From Microbacterium sp. No. 7 (GTDB lineage Bacteria > Actinomycetota > Actinomycetes > Actinomycetales > Microbacteriaceae): DNA of 64,000 bases. The notes beneath the pieces are model-generated. The model ran no database searches. It was not told the DNA's origin and saw only the letters and a list, made by a program, of their open reading frames with translations. The DNA lies in the NCBI RefSeq assembly GCF_001314225.1, contig NZ_CP012697.1, positions 4,340,001 to 4,404,000 of the forward strand, given 5' to 3'. Shown here in pieces: positions 51,541 through 59,714 of the stretch (within the stretch, counting starts at the first letter, position 1; each line of letters opens with the position of its first letter). The position numbers and the translations under genes are program-made.

Positions 51541-51558
51541 TAGTCCACATGGACTATA
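51541..51558 (-). promoter_or_regulatory. PadR operator overlapping the promoter
   Basis: TAGTCCA-CA-TGGACTA (51541-51556) is a perfect 7-2-7 palindrome. On the minus strand TATAGT (51553-51558) overlaps it and would be the -10 of the PadR-efflux operon. Binding would block the promoter. Confidence 0.75.
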
Positions 51559-51600
51559 CCCCCGGAATCCGCTCATGGCATCCCCTTCAGGCGCCCTCGC

Positions 51601-51677
51601 CGTTCACAACTCAGGAAGAATGCCGCCCGGACGGCCGGATCGCGGGCCGCCCGGCCCGTTCTCCTGAATGGTGAACG
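51601..51677. repeat. Long hairpin in divergent region, AACTCAGGA family (copy 2)
   Basis: CGTTCACAACTCAGGA (51601-51616) pairs with 51662-51677 (14 of 16). The interior holds further GC inverted repeats (CCGCCCGG/CCGCCCGG region). It lies between the divergent PadR and purC promoters, matching the setting of copy 1 at 20803-20871. Confidence 0.65.
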
Positions 51678-51738
51678 ATGCTCGGGGGCGGACGGCGTCG
51701 GGAGGCCGGGGCACCGGCGCGGCGGCGGCGCGGTCCGG

Positions 51739-51744
51739 GATAAT
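51739..51744 (+). promoter_or_regulatory. -10 box of leaderless purC
   Basis: GATAAT ends six bases before the GTG start of purC. There is no ribosome site between. No good -35 is seen 17-19 bp upstream. Confidence 0.55.
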
Positions 51745-51750
51745 GAGCGG

Positions 51751-52629
51751 GTGAGCGAACCCCTCGACCTGCCCGGCTGGACCCACGTGTACTCGGGAAA
51801 GGTGCGCGATCTGTATCGCCCCGAGACCGGTGACCCCGGACGGATGCTCGTGGTCGCGAGCGATCGCGTGAGCGCGTTCGACCACGTGCTGTCGCCCGGC
51901 ATCCCCGACAAGGGCGCGCTGCTCACGACGCTCAGCCTGTGGTGGTTCGCGCGCCTTGCGGGCGCCGACGGCGGCCGGCCGATCCCGAACCACCTCACGG
52001 GCGAGCCGGTGCCGGATGCCGTGGCCGGGCGTGCCATGATCGTGACCGAACTGCATATGCTTCCCGTGGAATGCGTCGTGCGCGGATACCTCACGGGCTC
52101 CGGCTGGGCCGAGTACCGCGCCGAGGGCACGGTGTGCGGCATCCGCCTGCCCGAGGGCCTGAGCAACGGCGACCGCCTGCCCGCGCCGATCTTCACGCCC
52201 GCCTACAAGGCGCCCCTCGGCGAGCACGACGAGAACATCTCCTTCGAGCGCACCGTCGAGCTCGTGGGCGCCCCGCGCGCGGAGGCACTGCGCGACACGT
52301 CGCTGGAGATCTACGAGCGCGCCGCCCGCACGGCCGAGGCCAAGGGCCTGATCCTCGCCGACACGAAGTTCGAGTTCGGGCTGGATGCCGGTGTGCTCAC
52401 CCTCGCCGACGAGGTGCTCACGAGCGACTCGTCGCGCTACTGGGACGCCGCCGCGTGGCGGTCGGGCACGACGCCCGAGGAGCGGATGGCGAGCTTCGAC
52501 AAGCAGATCGTGCGCGACTGGCTCGCCGCCAACTGGGACAAGACGGGCACGCCGCCCGAGCTCCCCGCCGACATCGTCACCCGCACGGGCGCCAAGTACC
52601 GCGAACTGCTCGACCTCCTCACCACCTGA
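51751..52629 (+). CDS. purC: SAICAR synthase
   Basis: The 292-residue enzyme joins aspartate to CAIR. Seen are GWTHVYSGKVRDLYRP, the SDRVSAFDHVL loop, PVECVVRGYLTGSGWAEY and LADTKFEFG. It is of the longer type found in actinobacteria and eukaryotic-like enzymes. It is transcribed alone, from an apparently leaderless promoter. Hairpin arrays follow. Confidence 0.97.
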   Translation: MSEPLDLPGWTHVYSGKVRDLYRPETGDPGRMLVVASDRVSAFDHVLSPGIPDKGALLTTLSLWWFARLAGADGGRPIPNHLTGEPVPDAVAGRAMIVTELHMLPVECVVRGYLTGSGWAEYRAEGTVCGIRLPEGLSNGDRLPAPIFTPAYKAPLGEHDENISFERTVELVGAPRAEALRDTSLEIYERAARTAEAKGLILADTKFEFGLDAGVLTLADEVLTSDSSRYWDAAAWRSGTTPEERMASFDKQIVRDWLAANWDKTGTPPELPADIVTRTGAKYRELLDLLTT

Positions 52630-52672
52630 CCCGCCCCACCCCCGCATCCGCCCCACAGCGCATCCCGCGGCC

Positions 52673-52760
52673 GAAAATGCATCTCGCGGCCGAAAGTGCA
52701 TCCGGCGGCCGAGAGTGCGGTCATCGCCTGCATCCTCGGCCGCCGGATGCACTCTCGCGG
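52673..52760. repeat. Inverted tandem array, GCGGCCGAAAGTGCATCC family (copy 1)
   Basis: Three units of about 18 bp (CGGCCGAAAATGCATCTC, CGGCCGAAAGTGCATCCG, CGGCCGAGAGTGCGGTCA) face two inverted units (TGCATCCTCGGCCGCCGG and ATGCACTCTCGCGG). It lies downstream of purC. Copy 2 is at 54243-54330. Confidence 0.7.
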
Positions 52761-52877
52761 AGTTGCGGCGGAGACGCGGCGGAGACCACCGGATGCCGCA
52801 CGGCATCGCGCTCTCAGGAGACTCCCAGGTAGGCTGACGGCGGCCCCAGCGTCGAACCCCCGCGTCGAAGGAGACCC

Positions 52878-54224
52878 ATGCCCATCTGGACCCTGCACGG
52901 AGACGGCCGTCGCGTCGAGCGCGGCGCCGTCGTCGCCCCCGGCGAGCGGCTGAGCTGGCCTGCGACGATCGCGATCGGCGCGCAGCACGTCGTCGCGATG
53001 TTCGGCGCGACGTTCCTGGTGCCACTGCTCACCGGCTTCCCGGTCTCGACGACGCTGCTGTTCTCGGGCCTCGGCACCCTGCTCTTCCTCGTGCTCACGG
53101 CCAACCGGCTGCCCAGCTATCTCGGGTCGTCGTTCGCGTTCATCGCGCCGATCCTCGCGCTCGGTCCCGGTGACGGCGCGCCCCTCGAGACCCCCGAGCA
53201 GTACGGTCGCGCGCTGCTCGGCGTGTTCGTCGCCGGCATCCTGCTCGCGGGCGTCGGATTCCTCGTGCAGGCGGTCGGCACACGCTGGATCGAGCGGCTC
53301 ATGCCGCCGGTCGTCTCGGGCGCGATCGTCGCGCTCATCGGCCTGAACCTCGCCCCCGTCGCGTGGCAGAACTACGGCGCGCAGCCCGTGCTCGCGACGA
53401 TCACGCTCGTCGCCTGCATCGTGTTCGCCGTGCTGTTCCGCGGCTTCCTCGGCCGCATCGCGATCTTCCTGGGCGTGGTCGTCGGCTACGTCGCGGCCGC
53501 GATCCTGGGCCAGCTCGATCTCACGTCGTTCGCCGACGCACCGCTGTTCGGCCTGCCGCAGTTCCACGTCCCGGCGTTCGGCGATCCCGTCGCGTGGGGC
53601 GCGCTGCCCATGTTCATCCCCGTCGTGCTCGTGCTGATCGCCGAGAACGTGGGGCACGTGCGCGGCGTGGCGACGATGACGGGGGATGCCGGCATCAACC
53701 GGCACACGGGCCGCGCCCTCGTCGCCGACGGCCTCGCGACGACGATCGCGGGCGGCCTGGGCGGCTCGGGCACGACCACGTACGGCGAGAACATCGGGGT
53801 CATGGCCGCGACGCGCGTGTACTCGACCGCGGCGTACTGGGTCGCCGGCATCCTCGCGATCCTGCTCGCCTTCTCGCCCAAGATCGGCGCGCTCATCTTC
53901 TCGATCCCGGCGGGCGTGCTCGGCGGCGTGACGACGGCGCTGTACGGGCTGATCGGCGTGATCGGCATGAAGATCTGGGTCGACAACCGCGTGGACTTCT
54001 CGCGGCCGGTGAACCAGTTCACGGTCGCCGTGTCGTTCGTCGTCGCGATCGCGGGCTACTCGTGGACGGTCGGCGGCATCCAGTTCGGTGCGATCGTGCT
54101 CGGCACCGTCGCGGCGCTCGCGATCTACCACGGCGGCAACGCGATCGCCCGCTGGCGCAGCACCGGCGCCGACGACGGCGGCCCGATCTCACCGATCGGC
54201 CCCCTCGGCGGCGACGCGCAGTAG
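52878..54224 (+). CDS. Uracil/xanthine permease (NCS2, UraA-like)
   Basis: The 448-residue protein has 14 helices in two inverted repeats. The binding residues are in LIAENVGHVRGVATMTG (Glu of TM8) and GGSGTTTYGENIGVMAATRV (Glu of TM10), the second being typical of uracil-type carriers. The N-terminus GERLSWPATIAIGAQHVVAMFGATFLVP is standard. It is preceded by AAGGAGA. A TAGGCT box at 52830-52835 gives a leader of about 36 bases. Confidence 0.93.
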   Translation: MPIWTLHGDGRRVERGAVVAPGERLSWPATIAIGAQHVVAMFGATFLVPLLTGFPVSTTLLFSGLGTLLFLVLTANRLPSYLGSSFAFIAPILALGPGDGAPLETPEQYGRALLGVFVAGILLAGVGFLVQAVGTRWIERLMPPVVSGAIVALIGLNLAPVAWQNYGAQPVLATITLVACIVFAVLFRGFLGRIAIFLGVVVGYVAAAILGQLDLTSFADAPLFGLPQFHVPAFGDPVAWGALPMFIPVVLVLIAENVGHVRGVATMTGDAGINRHTGRALVADGLATTIAGGLGGSGTTTYGENIGVMAATRVYSTAAYWVAGILAILLAFSPKIGALIFSIPAGVLGGVTTALYGLIGVIGMKIWVDNRVDFSRPVNQFTVAVSFVVAIAGYSWTVGGIQFGAIVLGTVAALAIYHGGNAIARWRSTGADDGGPISPIGPLGGDAQ

Positions 54225-54242
54225 CCAGGCCCGCCGAGACCG

Positions 54243-54330
54243 CATACCGCGGACGAGAACGCATCCGGCGGACGAGAGTGCACGCGGCGACTGCACTCTC
54301 GTCCGCCGGATGCACTTTCGCGGAAGGGGA
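54243..54330. repeat. Inverted tandem array, GCGGACGAGAGTGCA family (copy 2)
   Basis: Units CGCGGACGAGAACGCATCC and GGCGGACGAGAGTGCACG face the inverted TGCACTCTCGTCCGCCGG and ATGCACTTTCGCGG. It is between the convergent permease and GH1 genes. The family core (GAGAGTGCA near CGGATGCAC) matches 52.67 kb, but GGCCGA is replaced by GGACGA in both arms. Confidence 0.7.
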
Positions 54331-54395
54331 TGCCGGAGCCGCAGATGCCGGAGCCCCGGAGCCGCGGATGCCGGAGCCCCGGACGCGCCGACGCG

Positions 54396-55829
54396 CTACA
54401 GCGCCCGGGCGGCGATGATGCGGCGGTATTCGCGGGCGCTGTCTTTGAGGGTGCGCTGCTGGGTGTCGTAGTCGACGCGCACGATGCCGAAGCGCTTGGC
54501 GTAGCCCCAGGCCCACTCGTAGTTGTCGAGCAGCGACCAGTAGAAGTAGCCGCGCACGTCGACGCCGGCATCCACGGCGTCGAGCACGGCGTCGAGATGG
54601 CCGCGCAGGAACGCGACGCGTCCGTCGTCGTGCACGCGGGTCTCGCCGCCTTCGACAACGACCTCGTCGTCGAAGGCGGCGCCGTTCTCGGTGACGTACA
54701 GCGCGGTGCCCGCGGGTGCCACGTACTCGTCCGACACGCGGCGCAGGAGGCGCGTGAGGCCTTCGGGCTGGATCTCCCAGTTCATCGCCGTGCGCTCCAG
54801 CCCGCGCTCGTGCCAGTGGATGCCGTCGTGCGAGGGGAACGGCGAGCCCTGCGGCCGCGCGGTCGGGGCGTCGGTCGGCGGCGGCGGGTTCTCGGCAGGC
54901 CGGCCGCCGACGTACTCGCCGTGGTAGTAGTTGACGCCGAGCGCGTCGATCGGCGTCGAGATCGCGTCGAGGTCGCCGTCGTGCACCGCGTCTTCGAGCG
55001 CGCGCACGGCATCGGCATCCACTCGTCGCAGGTCGTCGAGGATGTCGGCGGGGTACGCCCCGCGGAACACCGGGTCGAGGAACCACCGGTTGTACTGCCC
55101 GTCGATGCGGCGCGCGGCGTCGACGTCGGCGGGATCGCCCGGGTCGACCGCGTCGGCGACCGTGAGGTTGAGCGTGAGCCCGAGGCTCAGCGACGCGTCG
55201 CGCCCGCGCAGCGCGCGCACGGTCTGGCCGTGGCCGAGCAGCAGGTGGTGCGCCGAGAGCAGGCCCTCGGCGACGGAGTAGTGGCCGGGCGCGTGGATGC
55301 CGGCCGTGTGGCTGAGGAACGACGAGCACCACGGCTCGTTGAGGGTGGTCCAGATGTCGACGCGGTCGCCGAGCGCGTCGTGCACGTCGAGCGCGTACTC
55401 CGTGAACAGGTCGCTCGTCGCGCGTGCGGTCCAGCCGCCGCGCTCCTGCAGCGCCTGCGGCAGGTCCCAGTGATAGAGCGTGAGCCACGGGATGATGCCC
55501 GCGCCGCGCAGCTCGTCGACGAGCCGCCGGTAGAAGTCGAGCCCCTTCTGGTTGATCGGCCCGCCGTCGGGCCGCACGCGCGACCACGAGACCGAGAACC
55601 GGTAGGTGTCGAGCCCGAGGTCCTTCATGAGGGCGACGTCGTCGCGATAGCGGTGGTAGTGGTCGCACGCCACGTCGCCGTTGTCGGCGTTGATCACGGC
55701 ATCCGGGACCCTGCTGAAACGGTCCCAGATGGATGCCGTGCGCCCGTCCTCGAACGCGGCACCCTCGATCTGGTACGCGGCCGTCGCGGCCCCGAACAGA
55801 AACCCCTGCGGAAACGATCGCCCGGTCAT
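54396..55829 (-). CDS. GH1 beta-glucosidase
   Basis: The 477-residue enzyme starts FPQGFLFGAATAAYQIEGAAFEDGR. The acid/base Glu is in TLNEPWC and the nucleophile Glu in LYVTENGAAF. NYYHGEYVGG and a final Trp-rich WAWGYAKRFGIVRVDY complete the (beta/alpha)8 barrel. It should hydrolyse beta-glucosides in the cytosol. ATG at 55829 has AAGGGG upstream. There is no transporter in the same operon. Confidence 0.95.
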   Translation of the reverse strand: MTGRSFPQGFLFGAATAAYQIEGAAFEDGRTASIWDRFSRVPDAVINADNGDVACDHYHRYRDDVALMKDLGLDTYRFSVSWSRVRPDGGPINQKGLDFYRRLVDELRGAGIIPWLTLYHWDLPQALQERGGWTARATSDLFTEYALDVHDALGDRVDIWTTLNEPWCSSFLSHTAGIHAPGHYSVAEGLLSAHHLLLGHGQTVRALRGRDASLSLGLTLNLTVADAVDPGDPADVDAARRIDGQYNRWFLDPVFRGAYPADILDDLRRVDADAVRALEDAVHDGDLDAISTPIDALGVNYYHGEYVGGRPAENPPPPTDAPTARPQGSPFPSHDGIHWHERGLERTAMNWEIQPEGLTRLLRRVSDEYVAPAGTALYVTENGAAFDDEVVVEGGETRVHDDGRVAFLRGHLDAVLDAVDAGVDVRGYFYWSLLDNYEWAWGYAKRFGIVRVDYDTQQRTLKDSAREYRRIIAARAL

Positions 55830-55961
55830 CGTGCACCCCTTCGTGAATCGGCTCGTGCCAGCGTATGCGAGGGCCCCGACGCAGGGAACACCCGGACATG
55901 CCCGCCCCACGCTCCGCCTAAACTGGTACCCGCACCCCTTCCCCTACCTCGGAGCCGCGCC

Positions 55962-56203
55962 ATGCCCACCATCGTCGTCGACGTCATGCCCAAGGCCGAG
56001 CTGCTGGACCCGCAGGGCAAGGCGGTCGCGGGCGCCCTCTCGCGCCTGGGCCACGAGGGCATCTCGGGCGTGCGCATCGGCAAGCGCTTCGAGCTGACCG
56101 TGGATGCCGCCGACGAGGCCACGCTGGCCGCGGTCACCGAGATCGCGGGCGAGATCCTCTCCAACAGCGTGATCGAGGACGTCGTGGGCATCGAGGTCGT
56201 CGA

Positions 56204-56207
<4 letters not shown>
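55962..56207 (+). CDS. purS: FGAM synthase subunit PurS
   Basis: The 81-residue protein bridges PurL and PurQ in the three-part FGAM synthase of Gram-positives. Seen are [23 protein letters not shown] and [15 protein letters not shown] box lies at 55919-55924. The stop overlaps purQ in GTGA. Confidence 0.96.
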
Positions 56208-56911
<704 letters not shown>

Positions 56912-56953
56912 CCGGCCGACGGGTCGACATCCACGGGGTGACAGGCGCCCGGT

Positions 56954-57009
56954 TCATCCGGCCCGTGGTGTCGGCATCGCCGCAGCTGGCGACACCACGG
57001 GCCGGATGA
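56954..57009. terminator. Perfect 20-bp hairpin between convergent genes
   Basis: The arms at 56954-56973 and 56990-57009 are fully complementary (core CGGCCCGTGGTGTCG), with a 16-base loop. It is between purQ and the SDR gene and should serve both. No U-run is needed for a bidirectional block, but its use is unproven. Confidence 0.75.
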
Positions 57010-57026
57010 GGAAATGCGCGTGTCCC

Positions 57027-57797
57027 TCAGCTGTTGTCGGTGACGGCCTTCTCGCCGGCGGTGAGCCCGCCGTCGACCGGCACGATGGCGCCCGTGACGA
57101 AGCTCGCCTGGTCGGAGAGCAGGAAGACGATCACCGCGGCGATCTCCTCCGGCTCGGCGACACGGCCGATCGGGTGCATCGAGTTCATGCGGTGCGCGAC
57201 CGCAGGGTCCTCGAACAGCGACGCGGTGAACGCCGAGCGCGTGATCCCGGGCGCCACGGCGTTGACGCGCACACCGTGCGGCGCGAGGTCCATCGCCGAC
57301 GAGCGCGTGAGGCCCACGATCGCATGCTTCGACGTGACGTACGACACGCGCGCCGACAGGCCCGTGAGGCCCGCCTGCGACGAGATGTTGACGATCGCGC
57401 GGGCCGGCCGCTCGATGTGCAGCTGCTGCGCGAACGCGCGGCTCGTGTGGAACGACCCGTCGACGTTGACGGCCATGATGCGCTGCCACAGCTCGTCGCT
57501 CGTGTCCTCGACGCCGCCGCGGCCCGCGATGCCGGCCGCGTTGACGAGGTAGTCGACGGCGCCGAACCGCTCGATCGCGGTCGCGAACGCGGCATCCACC
57601 GCGGCCGAGTCGGTCACGTCGAGGCCGATCGCGAGCGCCGCGTCGGCGCCGAGCTCGTCGACCACCTGCTGCGCCGCGTCGGGGTCGCGGTCGAGCACGA
57701 CGACCGACGCGCCCTCCTCGGCCAGACGGCGTGCCGTGGCCCGGCCGATGCCGCTCGCGGCGCCCGTGACGACGGCGACAGATCCTGCGAATCCCAT
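57027..57797 (-). CDS. Short-chain dehydrogenase/reductase
   Basis: The 256-residue classical SDR has TGAASGIGRA (NAD binding), NAAG, the Ser in NISSQAG and the catalytic YVTSK, and the C-terminal VDGG. Asp in VVLDRDPD after beta-2 points to NAD(H). It is the last gene of the catabolic operon; the substrate is an alcohol or hydroxyacyl intermediate. GAAGGAGA lies upstream of the ATG. Confidence 0.95.
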   Translation of the reverse strand: MGFAGSVAVVTGAASGIGRATARRLAEEGASVVVLDRDPDAAQQVVDELGADAALAIGLDVTDSAAVDAAFATAIERFGAVDYLVNAAGIAGRGGVEDTSDELWQRIMAVNVDGSFHTSRAFAQQLHIERPARAIVNISSQAGLTGLSARVSYVTSKHAIVGLTRSSAMDLAPHGVRVNAVAPGITRSAFTASLFEDPAVAHRMNSMHPIGRVAEPEEIAAVIVFLLSDQASFVTGAIVPVDGGLTAGEKAVTDNS

Positions 57798-57816
57798 GTC
57801 TTCTCCTTCGTTGTTC

Positions 57817-59286
57817 TCAGCTGCGGCGCAGGCTGTCGACGGTCGACGGCGACGTCTCGAGCCACACACCCTTGACCTGTGTGAAGTCGTGCAGCGCCTC
57901 GATGCCGTTCTCCCGGCCGACGCCGCTGTTCTTGTACCCGCCGAACGGCACGTGGGGGCCGAGTCCGCGGTAGTTGTTGATGTACACCGACCCCGCCTGG
58001 ATGCCGCGGGCCATGCGGTGCGCGCGCGACAGGTCGTTCGTCCACACGCCCGAGGCGAGCCCGAACGACGTGTCGTTGGCGATCGCGAGCGCCTCCTCCT
58101 CGGTGTCGAACGGCATGACCGCCATGACGGGTCCGAAGACCTCCTCACGCGCGATCTCGGAGTCGTTCGAGACGTCGGCGAAGATCGTGGGCAGGAAGAA
58201 GCAGCCCTCGCGGTCGGCGGGACGACCGCCCGACACGAGCCGCGCGCCGTCGCGCTCCGCACCCGCCGCGAGGTGCTTCACGCGCTCGAACTGCGGTGCG
58301 TTGGCGATGGGGCCGACCTCGGCGTCGGGCTCGTCGGCCGAGCCGACGACGATCGAGTCGACGCGCGCCTTGAGCCGCGCGATGACCTCCTCGTACACGC
58401 CGCGCTGCACGAGCACGCGCGAGCCGCCGATGCAGCTCTGGCCCGACAGCGTGAGGATGCCGGCGAGCACGCCGACGGTCACGGCGTCGAGGTCGGCATC
58501 GTCGAAGACGATGTTCGGCGACTTGCCGCCCAGCTCGAGCGTGACCCCCTTGAGGTGCTGGCCCGCCGCGGCGGCGACCCGGCGTCCGCCCTCGACGCTG
58601 CCCGTGAAGGTCACGTGCGCGACGTCGGTGTGCGCGACGAGCGCCGCCCCCGTGCCGGCGCCGTCGCCCGTGACGACGTTGACGACGCCCGCGGGCGCGC
58701 CCGCCTCGGTGAACAGCTTCGCGAGCTCGAGCGTCGACGCCGACGAGAACTCGCTCGGCTTCAGCACGACGGTGTTGCCCGCCGCGAGGGCGGGCGCGAG
58801 CTTGAGCCCCGCGAGCAGCAACGGCGCGTTCCACGCCGTGATCGCCGCGATCACGCCGAGCGGCTCGCGCAGCGTGTACGTGAACATCGTGGGGCTCTCG
58901 ATCGGGATCGTCTCGCCGTGGATCTTGTCGGTGAGGCCGCCGAAGTAGCGGTACCAGCGCGCGATGTTCTTGATCTGCCCGACGGCCTGGTGCGGCAGTC
59001 GCCCGCTGTCGGCCGAGTCGAGCTCCGCCAGCTGCGGGGCGCGCTCCACCAGCAGTCGCGACATCGCGAACAGCACCTCGGAGCGCAGCACGGCGTCGTC
59101 GCGCCACGCGCCGGCGCCCGCGGCGCGAGCGGCGGCGACCGCGGCATCCACGTCGTCGGCCGTCGCGTTCGGCACGGTGTGCACGACGTCGCCCGAGACG
59201 GGGTTCAGGATCTCCAGCCGGGCATCGCCGGTCGAGGGGCGCCAGGCGCCGTCGATCCACAGGTCATACGAGAGCGGTTCGGACAT
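57817..59286 (-). CDS. Aldehyde dehydrogenase
   Basis: The 489-residue enzyme has the catalytic Cys in LSGQSCIGGSR and the base Glu in VTLELGGKSPN. ITAWNAPLLLAGLKLAPALAAGN and SEFSSAST line the cofactor site. It oxidises an aldehyde to the acid with NAD(P)+. ATG at 59286 has AGAAGG six bases upstream; the ATG at 59292 would touch that site. An aldehyde could be the product of the neighbouring thiolase-fold protein (inference). Confidence 0.95.
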   Translation of the reverse strand: MSEPLSYDLWIDGAWRPSTGDARLEILNPVSGDVVHTVPNATADDVDAAVAAARAAGAGAWRDDAVLRSEVLFAMSRLLVERAPQLAELDSADSGRLPHQAVGQIKNIARWYRYFGGLTDKIHGETIPIESPTMFTYTLREPLGVIAAITAWNAPLLLAGLKLAPALAAGNTVVLKPSEFSSASTLELAKLFTEAGAPAGVVNVVTGDGAGTGAALVAHTDVAHVTFTGSVEGGRRVAAAAGQHLKGVTLELGGKSPNIVFDDADLDAVTVGVLAGILTLSGQSCIGGSRVLVQRGVYEEVIARLKARVDSIVVGSADEPDAEVGPIANAPQFERVKHLAAGAERDGARLVSGGRPADREGCFFLPTIFADVSNDSEIAREEVFGPVMAVMPFDTEEEALAIANDTSFGLASGVWTNDLSRAHRMARGIQAGSVYINNYRGLGPHVPFGGYKNSGVGRENGIEALHDFTQVKGVWLETSPSTVDSLRRS

Positions 59287-59288
59287 CG

Positions 59289-59714
59289 TCATCCTTCTTC
59301 GTTCGTGGGCACCGGTGCGAAGACCGGCAGGGTCTGCTCCCCCCGCTCGACGAACTCGACCGCGACGTCCATGCCGATGCGGATGTCGTCGGGCTCGCCG
59401 AGGATCTGGCCGAACAGCGCGTAGCCGTCGTCCATCGTCACGAAGCCGACCGTGTAGGGGGCGATGGCCTCCCAGATCGGCGTCGCGCCACGGCCGACGG
59501 CGCTGTAGGTGTACACCTGGCCGCGGCCGGTCGACTCGTTCCACGTGAGGTCGGGGCTGTCGCAGTAGGGGCAGTAGCGGTGCGGCGGCCACACGGCCTG
59601 CGCGCACGCGTCACAGCGCTGATAGGTGAGCCGCCGTTCCTGCAGCGCCGCCCAGTAGGGCTCGGCGTCGAGCAGACGGTAGGGCTGGGGCCAGGATTCG
59701 GTCTCGGGCGCCAT
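59289..59714 (-). CDS. DUF35 OB-fold acyl-CoA-associated protein
   Basis: The 141-residue protein has an N-terminal rubredoxin-like zinc ribbon with four Cys (CDACAQ and CPYCDS) and a C-terminal OB fold. DUF35 proteins bind a thiolase-like partner and hold the CoA chain, as in ChsH2-Ltp2 aldolase and BbsA-BbsB. It overlaps the thiolase-fold gene by one base, so the two are made in equal amounts. Confidence 0.93.
   Translation of the reverse strand: MAPETESWPQPYRLLDAEPYWAALQERRLTYQRCDACAQAVWPPHRYCPYCDSPDLTWNESTGRGQVYTYSAVGRGATPIWEAIAPYTVGFVTMDDGYALFGQILGEPDDIRIGMDVAVEFVERGEQTLPVFAPVPTNEEG

Noticed and set aside
51523..51576. Longer PadR reading starting upstream of the operator
   Set aside because: It would be translated through the palindrome and -10 box; GTG at 51522 has AAGGAG at the right distance.
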